A stretch of 64,000 nt of DNA from Caenispirillum bisanense (GCF_900230255.1 NZ_OCNJ01000005.1:186001-250000), one strand, 5' to 3'; counted from the stretch's first letter, positions 1 through 8,520 are shown. Translations and numbers: made by a program. The notes: generated from the letters alone by a model not told the origin.

Positions 1-174
1 GTCCCACGAGCCCTCCACCAGCCGGTCGGTGAACTCGGCGGCGATGGCCTTGGTGCCGTCGGTGCACTTGTCGAGCACCACGACGATCTCGTCGGCGAAG
101 GTCAGCTTTTCGAGGCAGGCGCGCAGGCGGGCTTCCTCGTTGTGGGCCACCACCAGGGCGGAGACGGCGGTCAC
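1..174 (-). CDS. Glycosyltransferase family 2, N-terminal part (cut by window edge)
   Basis: Reading the minus strand from the GTG at 174 gives VTAVSALVVAHNEEARLR followed by a FADEIVVVLDKCTDGT segment. This is the classic GT-A start of family 2 glycosyltransferases (WcaA/LpxE-neighbour type): the nucleotide-sugar-binding beta strand, the HNEE motif, and the acidic strand with D-x-C-T-D-G-T. About 58 residues are present and the rest lies left of the window. Its start codon overlaps the stop of the upstream GT9 gene (GTGA), so the two are translationally coupled. It is probably an inner-membrane-associated enzyme adding a sugar to LPS core or another surface glycan. Substrate is unknown. Confidence 0.82.
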   Translation of the reverse strand, partial: MTAVSALVVAHNEEARLRACLEKLTFADEIVVVLDKCTDGTKAIAAEFTDRLVEGSWD

Positions 175-1139
175 GGCGCGCACTCCCGCCACAGGGCGCG
201 CGCGGCGGCCTCCACCGCGTCGACCTCCAGGCTGTCCATGAGGGTGCCGGTGGTGCGGTGGTCGAACTCGGGCTGCTGCATGAACACCTGCCACTCGTCG
301 TAGGAGCGCGGCGTGCGCGCCACCGCCGTGCGCGGACCCCAGGGGCCGTAGCGGCGGTCGTCGGTCGGGCCGAACAGGCCGACCGTCAGCGTACCCATGG
401 CGGCGGCCATGTGCATGAGGGCGCTGTCGTTGCCGACGAACAGGCGGCAGCGCTCCAGCGCCGCGGCGATGGTGAGCAGGTCGGCCGCCCCCACCAGATC
501 GAGCGTGCGCTCCGCCGGCAGGGCGGCGAGCAGCGGTGCGATGACCTCGCGCTCGCCCGGTGCGCCGAACACGGCGATGCGGGCGCCCGGCAGCGCGCCG
601 CCCGGGCCGGTCAGGCGCTCAACCAGGGCCGGCCAGCGGTCGATGGGCCAGGTCTTGCCGGCCCAGTTGGCCGCCGGGCCGATGCCGAGCACCGGCTCGT
701 CGCCGGGGATGAGGCTTTCCGCCAGGCGGTGGTGGCGCGGCATGGTCCATACCACCGGCGCCGGCGGTGCATCGCCGCAGCCGATGGCCTCGGCGTTGAG
801 CGCGACGCGGTGGATGGCGCGGTCGGCAGGCACCGTGTGGATGTGGCTCGTCAGCACCAGCCAGGGCATGGCCGAGCGCCGCAGGTCCACCACCCGGTGC
901 CAGCGCGTGCCGACCACCTGCCGCCACAGCGAGATCCAGTGCCCGGCCCGCTTGCGCTTTGGCATGGGGATCAGGCGGTCGAGGTTCACCGCCGCCGCGA
1001 ACAGGGGCGCCGCCAGCGGCCCGCAGGCGACGGTGACCCGCAAGTCGGGCTCGCTGGCGATGAGGTGGTTGAGGATGCCGGTGGACAGGACGGCGTCGCC
1101 GATGCGCGTCGGCCCGATGAACAGCAGGCGCCTGGTCAT
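171..1139 (-). CDS. Glycosyltransferase family 9 (heptosyltransferase-like)
   Basis: A 322-residue protein beginning MTRRLLFIGPTRIGDAVLS. This is the ADP-heptose:LPS heptosyltransferase signature, in which a short hydrophobic strand is followed by G-x-x-x-I-G-D. The C-terminal half has the sugar-nucleotide-binding segment FVGNDSALMHMAAAMG and then GLFGPTDDRRYGPWG, both typical of GT9. The chosen ATG overlaps the stop of the upstream GT4 gene (ATGA), and the stop overlaps the start of the GT2 gene, giving a tightly coupled three-gene operon. Role inferred: transfer of heptose or a related sugar to LPS core on the cytoplasmic face of the inner membrane. Whether it is WaaC-, WaaF- or WaaQ-like cannot be told. 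Confidence 0.88.
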   Translation of the reverse strand: MTRRLLFIGPTRIGDAVLSTGILNHLIASEPDLRVTVACGPLAAPLFAAAVNLDRLIPMPKRKRAGHWISLWRQVVGTRWHRVVDLRRSAMPWLVLTSHIHTVPADRAIHRVALNAEAIGCGDAPPAPVVWTMPRHHRLAESLIPGDEPVLGIGPAANWAGKTWPIDRWPALVERLTGPGGALPGARIAVFGAPGEREVIAPLLAALPAERTLDLVGAADLLTIAAALERCRLFVGNDSALMHMAAAMGTLTVGLFGPTDDRRYGPWGPRTAVARTPRSYDEWQVFMQQPEFDHRTTGTLMDSLEVDAVEAAARALWRECAP

Positions 1140-2179
1140 CCCCGCTGCCCCCGCAGCAGGCTGTCGACCTCGGCCGCCGCCGCCGCCCAGGTGCGGCGGC
1201 GCTGCGGCGCGCGGGCGGCCTGCGACAGGCTGTCGTACATGCCGTCGTTGGTCAGCAGCTCGACGGTGACGTTCGCGAAGGCGCTGCCGTCGGGCACCAG
1301 ATAGCCGGTCTGGCCGTTGTCGACGCGCTCCGCCACCGCCGGGAATCCGCGCGCCACGGCCGGACAGCCGGCGGCCTGGCTCTCGGCCAGGGTCCAGCAC
1401 GCCATGTCGTCGGGGTGACCGGGGTAGAGGTGGACGCGCGCCGTGCGGTAGGCCCGCGCCATGCCGTCGTCGCCGAGCGGCTCCAGCACCGCGACGCCGT
1501 GGTCCTGCGCCGTCAGGCAGCGGACGACCAGGGGCTTCAGCTCCGCCGGTGCCGCCTCGGGGTCGATCATCGCTTTGTGCAGGCTCATGGAATAGATGTC
1601 GAGCTGGGCCTCGGGCACCTGCGGTCGGACTTCCTCCACCCACAGGTCGAGCAGCCAGTCGAGGCCGTGGCCCGGGTGCGTCGTCACCACCGCCCGCGGC
1701 GGACCGGCCGGGGCGTCGGCCTCCGTCGCCGGCCGCTCCTTGTGGTAGACGGCGGCGACGCCGGGGCGCACCACGACGCCCTCGCCCTCGGCCCGCGCCT
1801 TCTGGGCCTGGCCGATGAACACCAGGGTCGGACGCAGGGCCTCCAGGTACTCGCGGGCGGGCTTCTTCGTCAGGTACTCGGGCGCCGCCGTCACCCACAG
1901 CAGGCGACGGTCGACACGCCGCACGCTTTCCAGCAGCGACGGGCGGCGGAAGGCGATCAGGGCGTCGGCCTCCGCGGGCCGCGGCGCATCGGGGTTGTGC
2001 CAGCGCGCCGCCTCGATGGGCATGGAATACTGGCAGCGGTTGTAGACGTGCACCTCGTGCCCGCGCCCGGCCAGCGGACCGGGCAGCAGGGCGAAGGCCT
2101 TCTCGGCGCCGCCCAGCGGCTTGCGGGCGGGCGTCCAGGCATCGAACGGGACCGAGTCGTCGAACAGGCAGATCTTCAT
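1136..2179 (-). CDS. Glycosyltransferase family 4/1 type
   Basis: A 347-residue protein starting MKICLFDDSVPFDAWTPARKPLGGAEKAF. The LGGAEKA segment is the N-terminal acceptor-side loop of GT-B glycosyltransferases. Near the C terminus ESQAAGCPAVARGFPAVAERVDNGQTGYLVPDG is the usual donor-binding block of GT4 enzymes, with the E-x7-E spacing partly replaced. The start at 2179 was chosen because family homology begins here and a promoter with the right spacing lies directly upstream. It is the first gene of the glycosyltransferase operon. The sugar transferred is unknown; surface polysaccharide or LPS assembly is the inferred role. Confidence 0.8.
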   Translation of the reverse strand: MKICLFDDSVPFDAWTPARKPLGGAEKAFALLPGPLAGRGHEVHVYNRCQYSMPIEAARWHNPDAPRPAEADALIAFRRPSLLESVRRVDRRLLWVTAAPEYLTKKPAREYLEALRPTLVFIGQAQKARAEGEGVVVRPGVAAVYHKERPATEADAPAGPPRAVVTTHPGHGLDWLLDLWVEEVRPQVPEAQLDIYSMSLHKAMIDPEAAPAELKPLVVRCLTAQDHGVAVLEPLGDDGMARAYRTARVHLYPGHPDDMACWTLAESQAAGCPAVARGFPAVAERVDNGQTGYLVPDGSAFANVTVELLTNDGMYDSLSQAARAPQRRRTWAAAAAEVDSLLRGQRG

Positions 2180-2204
2180 GCGCGCCCTGCGGTTGGGAGC
2201 GGTC

Positions 2205-2233
2205 TTTATAGGGCGGGCCACGGACCTTGCCAA
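2205..2233 (-). promoter_or_regulatory. Candidate sigma-70 promoter of the glycosyltransferase operon
   Basis: On the minus strand TTGGCA (2228-2233) and TATAAA (2205-2210) are separated by exactly 17 bp, about 25 bp upstream of the GT4 start codon. The fit to the vegetative consensus is good for DNA this GC-rich. Found by eye only. Confidence 0.55.
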
Positions 2234-2296
2234 GCCGCGCCCATGGCGCCACCTTGGGCGGCAGACCATTCATCCGTTCGCCACGAAGGGAAGGCC

Positions 2297-3217
2297 ATGG
2301 CCGAAACCCGTTACACGATCCTGGAACACCGCGGCCTCGTGTCGGTCGCCGGCGAGGATCGCCGCACCTTTCTCCAGGGGCTCGTCACCAACGACCTCGG
2401 CAAGGTGGCGCCCGACCGCGCCGTGTGGGCGGCGCTGCTGACCCCCCAGGGCAAGTTCCTGCACGAGTTCTTCGTGTTCGAGAAGGACGACACCCTCTAC
2501 CTGGAGGCCGAGCAGGCCCGCCTGGACGACCTCAAGACCCGCCTGTCGCGCTACCGCCTGCGCGCCAAGGTGCAGATCGCCGTGGTAGAGGGCTGGGAGG
2601 TCGCCGCCGCCTGGGGGCCGGGCGCCGCTGCCCGAGTCGGCCTGCCGGAGACCACCGCCGGCGCCGTCCTTCCCCTGCCCGGCGGCGAGGGCCTCGCCTT
2701 CGCCGACCCGCGGATGCCCGAGGCACCGCTGCGGGTGATCGTCCCGACCGAAGGGGCGGCCGGCATCCTCGGCGACCTGTTCGGCGAACCGGCCGAGCGG
2801 AGCGCGTGGGACGCCCTGCGCCTGCGCCTCGGCCTGCCCGACGGCAGCCGCGACATCGAGGTGGAGAAGGGTCTGCTGCTCGAATCGGGCTTCGAGGAAC
2901 TGGGCGGCGTCGACTTCAAGAAGGGCTGCTACATCGGCCAGGAGCTGACGGCCCGCATGAAGTACCGCGCGCTGGCGAAGAAACGCCTGCTGCCGGTGAC
3001 GGTGGAGGACGGCCACACCCTCGCCGCCGGCACGCTGCTCCAGACCCCCGAGGGCAAGGAAGCCGGCGAGGTGCGCTCGGCGGTCGCCGGGCTGGCGCTG
3101 GCGCTGGTGCGGCTGGAGCACCGCGAGGCCGCGCTGACCGCCGACGGTGTTCCGGTGCGGGTGGCGATGCCCGACTGGGTCCGCCTGCCGCAGCCGAAGG
3201 AGGCCGCGGGGTCCTGA
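2297..3217 (+). CDS. ygfZ: YgfZ/GcvT-like folate-binding Fe-S maintenance protein
   Basis: A 306-residue protein with the YgfZ family layout. The N-terminal GcvT-like fold contains RRTFLQGLVTNDL, and LTPQGKFLHEFFVF follows. The family signature KGCYIGQELTARMKY, with the conserved Cys used with tetrahydrofolate, lies about two thirds in (residue 214 region). YgfZ proteins support assembly or repair of certain Fe-S enzymes such as MiaB. The start ATG has GAAGGGAAGG upstream. It is divergent from the glycosyltransferase operon, and the following small gene starts 3 bp after its stop. Confidence 0.9.
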   Translation: MAETRYTILEHRGLVSVAGEDRRTFLQGLVTNDLGKVAPDRAVWAALLTPQGKFLHEFFVFEKDDTLYLEAEQARLDDLKTRLSRYRLRAKVQIAVVEGWEVAAAWGPGAAARVGLPETTAGAVLPLPGGEGLAFADPRMPEAPLRVIVPTEGAAGILGDLFGEPAERSAWDALRLRLGLPDGSRDIEVEKGLLLESGFEELGGVDFKKGCYIGQELTARMKYRALAKKRLLPVTVEDGHTLAAGTLLQTPEGKEAGEVRSAVAGLALALVRLEHREAALTADGVPVRVAMPDWVRLPQPKEAAGS

Positions 3218-3219
3218 CC

Positions 3220-3750
3220 ATGCACGTACCCCGCCGCCGCATCCTGTTTCCGCTGGCCGCCGTGGTCGGGCTGGTGCTGGGCGCCGTCGCCTCGTCGTGC
3301 GGGCACCAGCCGCCGTTCCAGACGAGCAACGGCGCCGAGTATTCGGCCCGCCTCGCCGCCCGCCTGGACAACCCGCCGCCGGCCCCGGTGTTCGAGACAC
3401 CACCGGCCGACTGGGTGTGGACGGCGTGGCTGCCCGACTTCCTGCCCGCCGTCTCCGCCTGCCTGGCGGCGACCGAGGTGCCGAAGGCCGTGGCGACCCA
3501 GGCCTGGCCGGTGCGGCAGGGCGTGGTCGGCGTCCACCTGCGCGGCCCCGACGGCCGCCGCTGGGACTGCCTCGCGCCGGCCGCCGGCATGACGGTGGAC
3601 CGCCTGACGCCCCTCCCCGCCGACAGCCCGCCGGAAGGCCCCGTCTTCGCCCGCCTGAGCGACACACCGCCGCAAGGCTGCGGCCCCGCCCGGCCCGCCA
3701 CGACGGCGGCAGGCCGGCAGATCGGTTGGGTCATGCCGGGGCCGTGCTGA
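3220..3750 (+). CDS. Hypothetical exported protein, possible lipoprotein
   Basis: A 176-residue protein I do not recognise. The N terminus is basic (MHVPRRRILF), followed by a hydrophobic stretch of about 18 residues ending VASSCGHQPP. This resembles a lipobox with Cys at about residue 27, although the -3 position is Ala rather than Leu. Signal peptidase I cleavage is the alternative. The mature part is rich in Pro and Ala and has scattered Cys residues (ACLAAT, WDCLAP, QGCGP) that could form disulfides. It sits 2 bp after ygfZ and so is probably co-transcribed. No enzymatic motif is visible. Confidence 0.65.
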   Translation: MHVPRRRILFPLAAVVGLVLGAVASSCGHQPPFQTSNGAEYSARLAARLDNPPPAPVFETPPADWVWTAWLPDFLPAVSACLAATEVPKAVATQAWPVRQGVVGVHLRGPDGRRWDCLAPAAGMTVDRLTPLPADSPPEGPVFARLSDTPPQGCGPARPATTAAGRQIGWVMPGPC

Positions 3751-3823
3751 GGGGGTGGTGACGGAGGGGGCGGCGCCCGCCGTGGAGGACGCCGCCCACG
3801 CCGACCGGCGGACACGCTCGTGG

Positions 3824-3846
3824 ATGGCCGGGTCAAGCCCGGCCAT
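3824..3846. repeat. Palindromic intergenic repeat (ATGGCCGGG-N5-CCCGGCCAT)
   Basis: Nine-base arms atggccggg and cccggccat flank tcaag, within gtggatggccgggtcaagc and so on. This motif is, from general experience, a widespread dispersed intergenic palindrome in alphaproteobacterial genomes. Only one copy was noticed in this window. It lies between two convergent genes. Confidence 0.6.
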
Positions 3847-3872
3847 GACAATTCGGAAGGTATTCCAAGCCC

Positions 3873-3900
3873 GTAGAGAGCGCCCCAAGGCGCCCTCTAC
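3873..3900 (-). terminator. Hairpin between convergent ygfZ operon and cobT
   Basis: gtagag(a)gcgcc / ggcgc(c)ctctac forms a stem of 11 pairs with one internal mismatch around a ccaa loop. It ends 5 bp before the cobT stop codon on the minus strand. No long U-tract is present on either side, so it may serve both strands weakly. Confidence 0.55.
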
Positions 3901-3905
3901 CCCCG

Positions 3906-5867
3906 TCAGATCACCGCCCGTTCCCAGCCGCGGCCGCCACCGGCGCGGGGTGGTTCGTCGAACAGGTCGGTCAGCTGGCGCATCACCGTGCCGCCCAGTT
4001 CCTCGGCGTCCATGATGGTCACGGCGCGGCGGTAGTAGCGCGTCACGTCGTGGCCGATGCCGATGGCCACCAGATCCACCGGCGAGGCCGTCTCGATGGC
4101 CTGGATCACCTCGCGCAGGTGGCGCTCCAGGTAGTTGCCGGGGTTCACCGACAGCGTCGAGTCGTCCACCGGCGCACCATCGCTGATGACCATGAGGATC
4201 TTGCGCTGCTCCGGTCGGGAGACGAGGCGGCTGTGGGCCCACAGCAGGGCCTCGCCGTCGATGTTCTCCTTCAGGATGCCCTCGCGCAGCATGAGCCCCA
4301 GGTTGCGGCGGGCGCGGCGCCACGGCGCGTCGGCGTTCTTGTAGACGATGTGGCGCAGGTCGTTCAGCCGCCCCGGGTTGGGCTGCTTGCCGCCGGCCAC
4401 CCACATCTCGCGGCTCTTGCCGCCCTTCCAGGCCGAGGTGGTGAAGCCCAGGATCTCCACCTTCACGCCGCAGCGTTCCAGGGTGCGCGCCAGGATGTCG
4501 GCGCTCATGGCGGCGACGCCGATGGGGCGGCCGCGCATGGAGCCCGAGTTGTCGATGAGCAGCGTCACCACCGTGTCGCGGAAGTCCATATCCTTCTCCA
4601 TCTTGAAGGACAGGCTGTGCATGGGATTGGCGACGATGCGGGCGAGGCGGCTGGCGTCCAGCATCCCCTCCTCCAGGTCGAACTCCCACGACCGCGTCTG
4701 CTTGGCCATGAGCTTGCGCTGCAGCCGGTTGGCGAGGCGCGCCACCACGCCCTGCAGGTGGGCGAGCTGGTTGTCGAGCTGGGCGCGCAGGCGCGTCAGC
4801 TCGTCGGGGTCGCACAGGTCGGTCGCTTCCACCACCTGGTCGAAGCGGGTGGTGTAGGGGTGGTAGCGAAGGAGGTCGCCCTCGTTGTGGCCGGGCTTGG
4901 GGCGGGCCGGTTCGGCGCTCGGGCCGGCCGGTTCCTCGGCGCCCTCGCCCTCGCCGGCCATCATGGCCTGGCTGTCGTCGGACTCGCCCTCGCCGGCCTG
5001 GTCCTGGGGCGCCGCCTCGGAGCCGGCGTCCATGCCGTCCTCGCCCTGCTCCTGCTGGCCGCCCTGCTGCGGTTCCTCGGACTCGCCCTCCTCGGGCTTT
5101 TCCTGGTTGCCGCCGGAGGATTCGTCCTCTTCCTCCTCGCGGCGCTCCACTTCCTCGATGTCGTCTTCCTCGAGGTCGAGGTCGGCGATGAGGCGGCGCA
5201 GCTCGTCGGCGAAGGCGGTCTGGTCGCCGAGCACGTCGAGCAGCTTCGGCAGGTGCTCGCCGAGCTTGCCCTCCAGGTAGGGGCGGCAGATGTCGACCAT
5301 GTGCTGCATGGTCGGCCCGGCCTCCACGGCGCCGAAGCGCTCGTGGGCGTAGAGGCGCAGGACCTCGTGCAGGGGCATGCGGCTCTGCTCGTTGATCTGG
5401 CCGTAGCCTTCGCCGGACAGCCGCTGCTCGATGGTGCCGCCGAGGTTGCGCGCGATGCCCTTCAGCCGGCGCGCGCCCAAAGCCTCCACCCGCGCCTGTT
5501 CCAGCGCGTCGTAGACCTCGCGCGCCTCGCGGCTCTGCGGCAGACGGCGGCGGTGGACGCCGTCGTCGTGGTGGCGCAGGCGCATGGCCAGGCTGTCGGA
5601 CACGCCGCGCAGGCGGGTGACCATGTCCGGCGTCATCTTGGCCGCCGGCAGCGGCAGGCGCACGCTCTTGCCCGACACCGAGGCGGCGTTCTGGGCATAG
5701 GTGAGCGGGGTGTAGGTCACCGTCACGTCGCGCTCGCCCGAAAGCGCGCGCACGCAGGCGGTGGTCGCCCGCTTCACCAGCTCGGTCGGGCTGCTGTCGC
5801 CGCTCGCCAGCTTGCCCGGCCGGTTGGAGCCGGGCCGGGCGGTGGGGGCGGGGCCTCTGCGTTCCAT
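3906..5867 (-). CDS. cobT: Aerobic cobaltochelatase subunit CobT
   Basis: A 653-residue protein of the AAA+-associated cobaltochelatase CobT family, which with CobS powers CobN to insert Co2+ into hydrogenobyrinic acid a,c-diamide during aerobic cobalamin synthesis. The order is an N-terminal helical region, a strongly acidic linker of Glu/Asp/Gln (about residues 230-320), and a C-terminal von Willebrand A domain with the MIDAS motif DNSGSM (439-444) and later ISDGAPVDD. The start MERRGPAP was chosen because family similarity begins soon after; the reading frame is open further upstream into cobS. It lies 23 bp downstream of cobS, in the same operon. cobN was not seen in this window. Confidence 0.95.
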   Translation of the reverse strand: MERRGPAPTARPGSNRPGKLASGDSSPTELVKRATTACVRALSGERDVTVTYTPLTYAQNAASVSGKSVRLPLPAAKMTPDMVTRLRGVSDSLAMRLRHHDDGVHRRRLPQSREAREVYDALEQARVEALGARRLKGIARNLGGTIEQRLSGEGYGQINEQSRMPLHEVLRLYAHERFGAVEAGPTMQHMVDICRPYLEGKLGEHLPKLLDVLGDQTAFADELRRLIADLDLEEDDIEEVERREEEEDESSGGNQEKPEEGESEEPQQGGQQEQGEDGMDAGSEAAPQDQAGEGESDDSQAMMAGEGEGAEEPAGPSAEPARPKPGHNEGDLLRYHPYTTRFDQVVEATDLCDPDELTRLRAQLDNQLAHLQGVVARLANRLQRKLMAKQTRSWEFDLEEGMLDASRLARIVANPMHSLSFKMEKDMDFRDTVVTLLIDNSGSMRGRPIGVAAMSADILARTLERCGVKVEILGFTTSAWKGGKSREMWVAGGKQPNPGRLNDLRHIVYKNADAPWRRARRNLGLMLREGILKENIDGEALLWAHSRLVSRPEQRKILMVISDGAPVDDSTLSVNPGNYLERHLREVIQAIETASPVDLVAIGIGHDVTRYYRRAVTIMDAEELGGTVMRQLTDLFDEPPRAGGGRGWERAVI

Positions 5868-5890
5868 GCTTGCTCCGATGTCGGGCGCCT

Positions 5891-6877
5891 TCAGACGGCG
5901 ACGGCGCGGGCCGGGGCCTCGGGCAGATCCTCGCCGAAGCAGCGCTGGTAGTACTCGGCGATCACCGGCCGCTCCGTCTCGTCGCACTTGTTGAGGAACG
6001 TGAGACGGAAGGCGAAGGCGACGTCGCCGAAGATCTGGGCGTTCTCGGCCCAGGTCAGCACCGTGCGCGGGCTCATGACGGTGGAAATGTCGCCGTTGAT
6101 GAAGCCGGCGCGGGTCATGTCGGCCACCGCCACCATGGCCGAGATGGTCTGTCGGCCGTCGGTGGTGTCGAACTCGGGGCGCTTCTTCAGGACGATGTCG
6201 GCCTCGGCGTCATGCTCCAGATAGTTGAGCGTGGCGACGATGTTCCAGCGGTCCATCTGGCCCTGGTTGATCTGCTGCGTGCCGTGATACAGGCCCGTGG
6301 TGTCGCCGAGGCCGATGGTGTTGGCCGTGGCGAACAGGCGGAAGCCGGGGTGCGGGCGGATGACGCGGTTCTGGTCGAGCAGCGTCAGCTTGCCTTCCAC
6401 TTCCAACACGCGCTGGATGACGAACATCACGTCCGGGCGGCCGGCGTCGTATTCGTCGAACACGAGCGCGCAGGCGTGCTGCAGGGCCCACGGCAGGATG
6501 CCCTCGCGGAACTCGGTCACCTGCTGGCCGTCGCGCAGCACGATGGCGTCCTTGCCGATCAGGTCGATGCGGCTGACGTGGCTGTCGAGGTTGATGCGGA
6601 TGCACGGCCAGTTCAGCCGCGACGCCACCTGCTCGATGTGCGTCGACTTGCCGGTGCCGTGGTAGCCCTGGATCATCACGCGGCGGTTGAACTTGAACCC
6701 GGCCAGGATGGCGAGCGTGGTGTCGCGGTCGAACAGGTAGTTCGGATCGCGATCGGGCACGTACTCGCTGCCGTCCTTGAAGGCGGGAACGGTCATGTCC
6801 GTGTCGAGTCCGAACACCTCGCGCACCGAAATCTCGGTGTCCGGGGTGCCCGTCGGGATGTTGGCGCCGACCTCCAT
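5891..6877 (-). CDS. cobS: Aerobic cobaltochelatase subunit CobS (AAA+ ATPase)
   Basis: A 328-residue AAA+ ATPase of the MoxR/CobS type. Walker A is GYHGTGKST (71-79) and Walker B is ALVFDEYD (137-144). [17 protein letters not shown] is the conserved sensor/insert region of CobS. CobS forms hexameric rings with CobT that drive CobN-dependent cobalt chelation. The ATG at 6877 has a strong ribosome binding site, GAGGAGGATC, just upstream. It precedes cobT and follows the J-domain gene, an order common in alphaproteobacteria. Confidence 0.96.
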   Translation of the reverse strand: MEVGANIPTGTPDTEISVREVFGLDTDMTVPAFKDGSEYVPDRDPNYLFDRDTTLAILAGFKFNRRVMIQGYHGTGKSTHIEQVASRLNWPCIRINLDSHVSRIDLIGKDAIVLRDGQQVTEFREGILPWALQHACALVFDEYDAGRPDVMFVIQRVLEVEGKLTLLDQNRVIRPHPGFRLFATANTIGLGDTTGLYHGTQQINQGQMDRWNIVATLNYLEHDAEADIVLKKRPEFDTTDGRQTISAMVAVADMTRAGFINGDISTVMSPRTVLTWAENAQIFGDVAFAFRLTFLNKCDETERPVIAEYYQRCFGEDLPEAPARAVAV

Positions 6878-6893
6878 GATCCTCCTCGAAGCC

Positions 6894-6907
6894 TTTTCAG
6901 CTGAAAA
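6894..6907. repeat. Perfect 14-bp palindrome in the cobS 5' region
   Basis: TTTTCAGCTGAAAA lies 16 bp before the cobS ribosome binding region, between the J-domain gene and cobS. As RNA it would form a 7-bp stem without a loop, so a protein-binding dyad is the more sensible reading. No known regulator site is recognised. Confidence 0.45.
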
Positions 6908-6951
6908 CTGTCGTCGTCGTTGCGGTGGCCCGGAGCGCGCTGCCGCCGCCG

Positions 6952-7578
6952 TCAGGCGGAGACGCTGCCGAGCAGGGTGCGGTAGGCCTGGTTGACGGCC
7001 TTGAACTTGTCTTCCGCCGCCTTGTCGCCCGGATTGAGGTCCGGATGGTAGCGTTTGACCAGCTCCTTGTATCGCGCTTTCAGGGCCTCCTTGGTCAAGG
7101 GCCACTCCAGGTCCATGACGCGGAGCGCCTTGTCCGGGTCGCTGCCGCGCTGCGGGCGACCGTTGGCGTATTCCCTGTTGTAACGCTGCTCGCGGGCGTG
7201 GGCGTCCGTTTCCTCGTCGAAGAATCGGAAGGTGTCGCGCACCCGCCCGGCACGGAAGGCGCGATAGGCGGCGGTGGAATTCTCCAGATTGCGGTGGATG
7301 TGGCCGAGCTTCCAGCTCGGGCGCTGCCAGGTGGTGTCGGCGCGCACCGAGGCCTCGACCTCGTCCTCGTTCATCTGGGCGTAGTAGTTCCAGTTGCGAT
7401 TGAACTGGCGGACGTGTTCCAGGCAATACCAGTCGTAGTCCCGCAGGGTGCGATCCCGCGGAGCCTTGTGTTCGGCCGGCTCGTGGCAGCCGGGCCAGGC
7501 GCAGGTATGCGCCGTGACGCCGGGCTGTTGCTGCTGCCCGCGGCCGAAGGGGGAACTGGAGTGTCTACGTCCGTTCAT
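6952..7578 (-). CDS. J-domain protein with N-terminal Cys/His zinc-like motif
   Basis: A 208-residue protein. The C terminus is a J domain with [19 protein letters not shown] (HPD at 178-180) followed by [10 protein letters not shown], so it should stimulate a DnaK-type chaperone. The N-terminal part has C26-x4-C31 and, after 20 residues, WYCLEHV (C52, H55), a potential metal site. The middle is aromatic-rich. This architecture is found upstream of cobS in many alphaproteobacteria. The ATG at 7578 (MNGRRHSSS) is preferred because family similarity begins there; a GTG-type start 9 codons upstream is possible. A role in folding or assembly of the chelatase is inferred only from context. Confidence 0.85.
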   Translation of the reverse strand: MNGRRHSSSPFGRGQQQQPGVTAHTCAWPGCHEPAEHKAPRDRTLRDYDWYCLEHVRQFNRNWNYYAQMNEDEVEASVRADTTWQRPSWKLGHIHRNLENSTAAYRAFRAGRVRDTFRFFDEETDAHAREQRYNREYANGRPQRGSDPDKALRVMDLEWPLTKEALKARYKELVKRYHPDLNPGDKAAEDKFKAVNQAYRTLLGSVSA

Positions 7579-7584
7579 CGCGAC

Positions 7585-7613
7585 AATATGCGGGTGTGGC
7601 GGCATTCAGGCAA
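7585..7613 (-). promoter_or_regulatory. Candidate promoter of the J-domain-cobS-cobT operon
   Basis: On the minus strand TTGCCT (7608-7613) and CATATT (7585-7590) have a 17-bp spacer. Transcription would start at about the ATG itself, implying a leaderless or near-leaderless message if this promoter is real. Confidence 0.35.
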
Positions 7614-7699
7614 CCGCCCAAAACGGCCGCCCGACCCTTGACGAACGGCCGGCGCCGCCCCACCCTCGGGCCCTCGACACGCCAGGGGACAGACCGCCG

Positions 7700-8026
7700 A
7701 TGCCGACCATCCGCGAGCGCATGGAAACCAAGCTGACGCAGGCCTTCGCGCCGGCGCGCCTCGTCATCCACGACGACAGCCACCGCCACGCCGGCCACGC
7801 CGACCGCATCGCCGCCCTGAAAGACCGCGGCGCCGGCGACGGCCATGCGCCCATCGACGGCCAGGGCGAGACCCACTTCCGCGTCGAGATCGTCTCGGCG
7901 TCCTTCGCCGGGCAGAACCGGGTCGCGCGCCAGCGACTGGTGTTCGACGTGCTGAAGGAAGAACTGGCGGAACGCATCCACGCCCTCCAGATCAGCGCCA
8001 AGACGCCCGAGGAAGCGGGGGGCTGA
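7700..8026 (+). CDS. bolA: BolA family protein
   Basis: A 108-residue BolA/IbaG-type protein. MPTIRERMETKLTQAFAPARLVIHDDSHRHAGH matches the family N terminus, including the SHRH-x-GH segment whose His residues help bind a glutaredoxin-bridged [2Fe-2S] cluster. FRVEIVSASFAGQNRVARQRLVFDVL is the KH-like second half. BolA proteins work with monothiol glutaredoxins in Fe-S handling and sometimes bind DNA. It is divergent from the J-domain-cobS-cobT operon. A ggggac box 8 bp upstream is a modest ribosome binding site. Confidence 0.93.
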   Translation: MPTIRERMETKLTQAFAPARLVIHDDSHRHAGHADRIAALKDRGAGDGHAPIDGQGETHFRVEIVSASFAGQNRVARQRLVFDVLKEELAERIHALQISAKTPEEAGG

Positions 8027-8037
8027 CCCGCTTTTCG

Positions 8038-8196
8038 AACCACCAAGACACAAAGACACCAAGAGGGCGGCGCTCTACTCACACGGCGCGACGTAACGCC
8101 CCGCAAATCAAATCGATTCACTCGTGCGAGCGGTCACGCTGAAGCTCATCGGCGCCGCTTGCGAGGACGCCTTGGTGTCTTGGTGTCTTGGTGGTT
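8038..8196. repeat. 159-bp element bounded by 26-bp inverted repeats
   Basis: The left end 8038-8063 (AACCACCAAGACACAAAGACACCAAG) and the right end 8171-8196 are reverse complements with a single mismatch. Each end is itself a near-tandem repeat of a CACCAAGA unit. The 107 bp between them hold no convincing gene. It fills the space between bolA and azlD, which are convergent. It could be a miniature inverted-repeat element or a long-range RNA stem; no target-site duplication is obvious. Confidence 0.65.
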
Positions 8197-8205
8197 ACCC
8201 CACCC

Positions 8206-8520
8206 TCACGCCCACCCGAACGCCCGCGCCCCCGCCACGACCCCGGCGCCGATCACCATGGCGAGCAGGGGGCTCCTGGTCAGGAGGGCGGCGGCGCCCG
8301 TGGCGGCGGCGGCCGCTGCGCCCAGCACGCCCAATTGCGTCACCGCCGGCACCACCAGGGCCAGCAGGACGATGCCCGGCAGGCGCTCCAGGCCGGCGGC
8401 GACGGGGCCGTCCTTGGGCAGGCGGCCGGCCAGCAGCAGGCCGCCCAGGCGCAGGGCGTAGGTGCCGAGGGCGACGCCGGCGATGGCGAGCACCAGCGGA
8501 TCGGTCAGCAGCTCAGGCAT
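8206..8520 (-). CDS. azlD: AzlD-family small subunit of branched-chain amino acid exporter
   Basis: A 104-residue membrane protein with about four hydrophobic segments, starting MPELLTDPLVLAIAGVALGTYALRLGGLL. The TYALR-x-GG motif near the first segment is typical of AzlD. It pairs with AzlC to form a LIV-E-type exporter for branched-chain amino acids or analogues such as azaleucine. Its start overlaps the azlC stop by 8 bp, so translation is coupled. No substrate evidence is available from sequence. Confidence 0.87.
   Translation of the reverse strand: MPELLTDPLVLAIAGVALGTYALRLGGLLLAGRLPKDGPVAAGLERLPGIVLLALVVPAVTQLGVLGAAAAAATGAAALLTRSPLLAMVIGAGVVAGARAFGWA

Noticed and set aside
258-1304. Long plus-strand open frames opposite the glycosyltransferase genes
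   Set aside because: Arg/Ala/Gly-rich translations with no family motifs, produced by GC skew opposite real genes; the minus-strand genes have clear motifs and coupled starts and stops.
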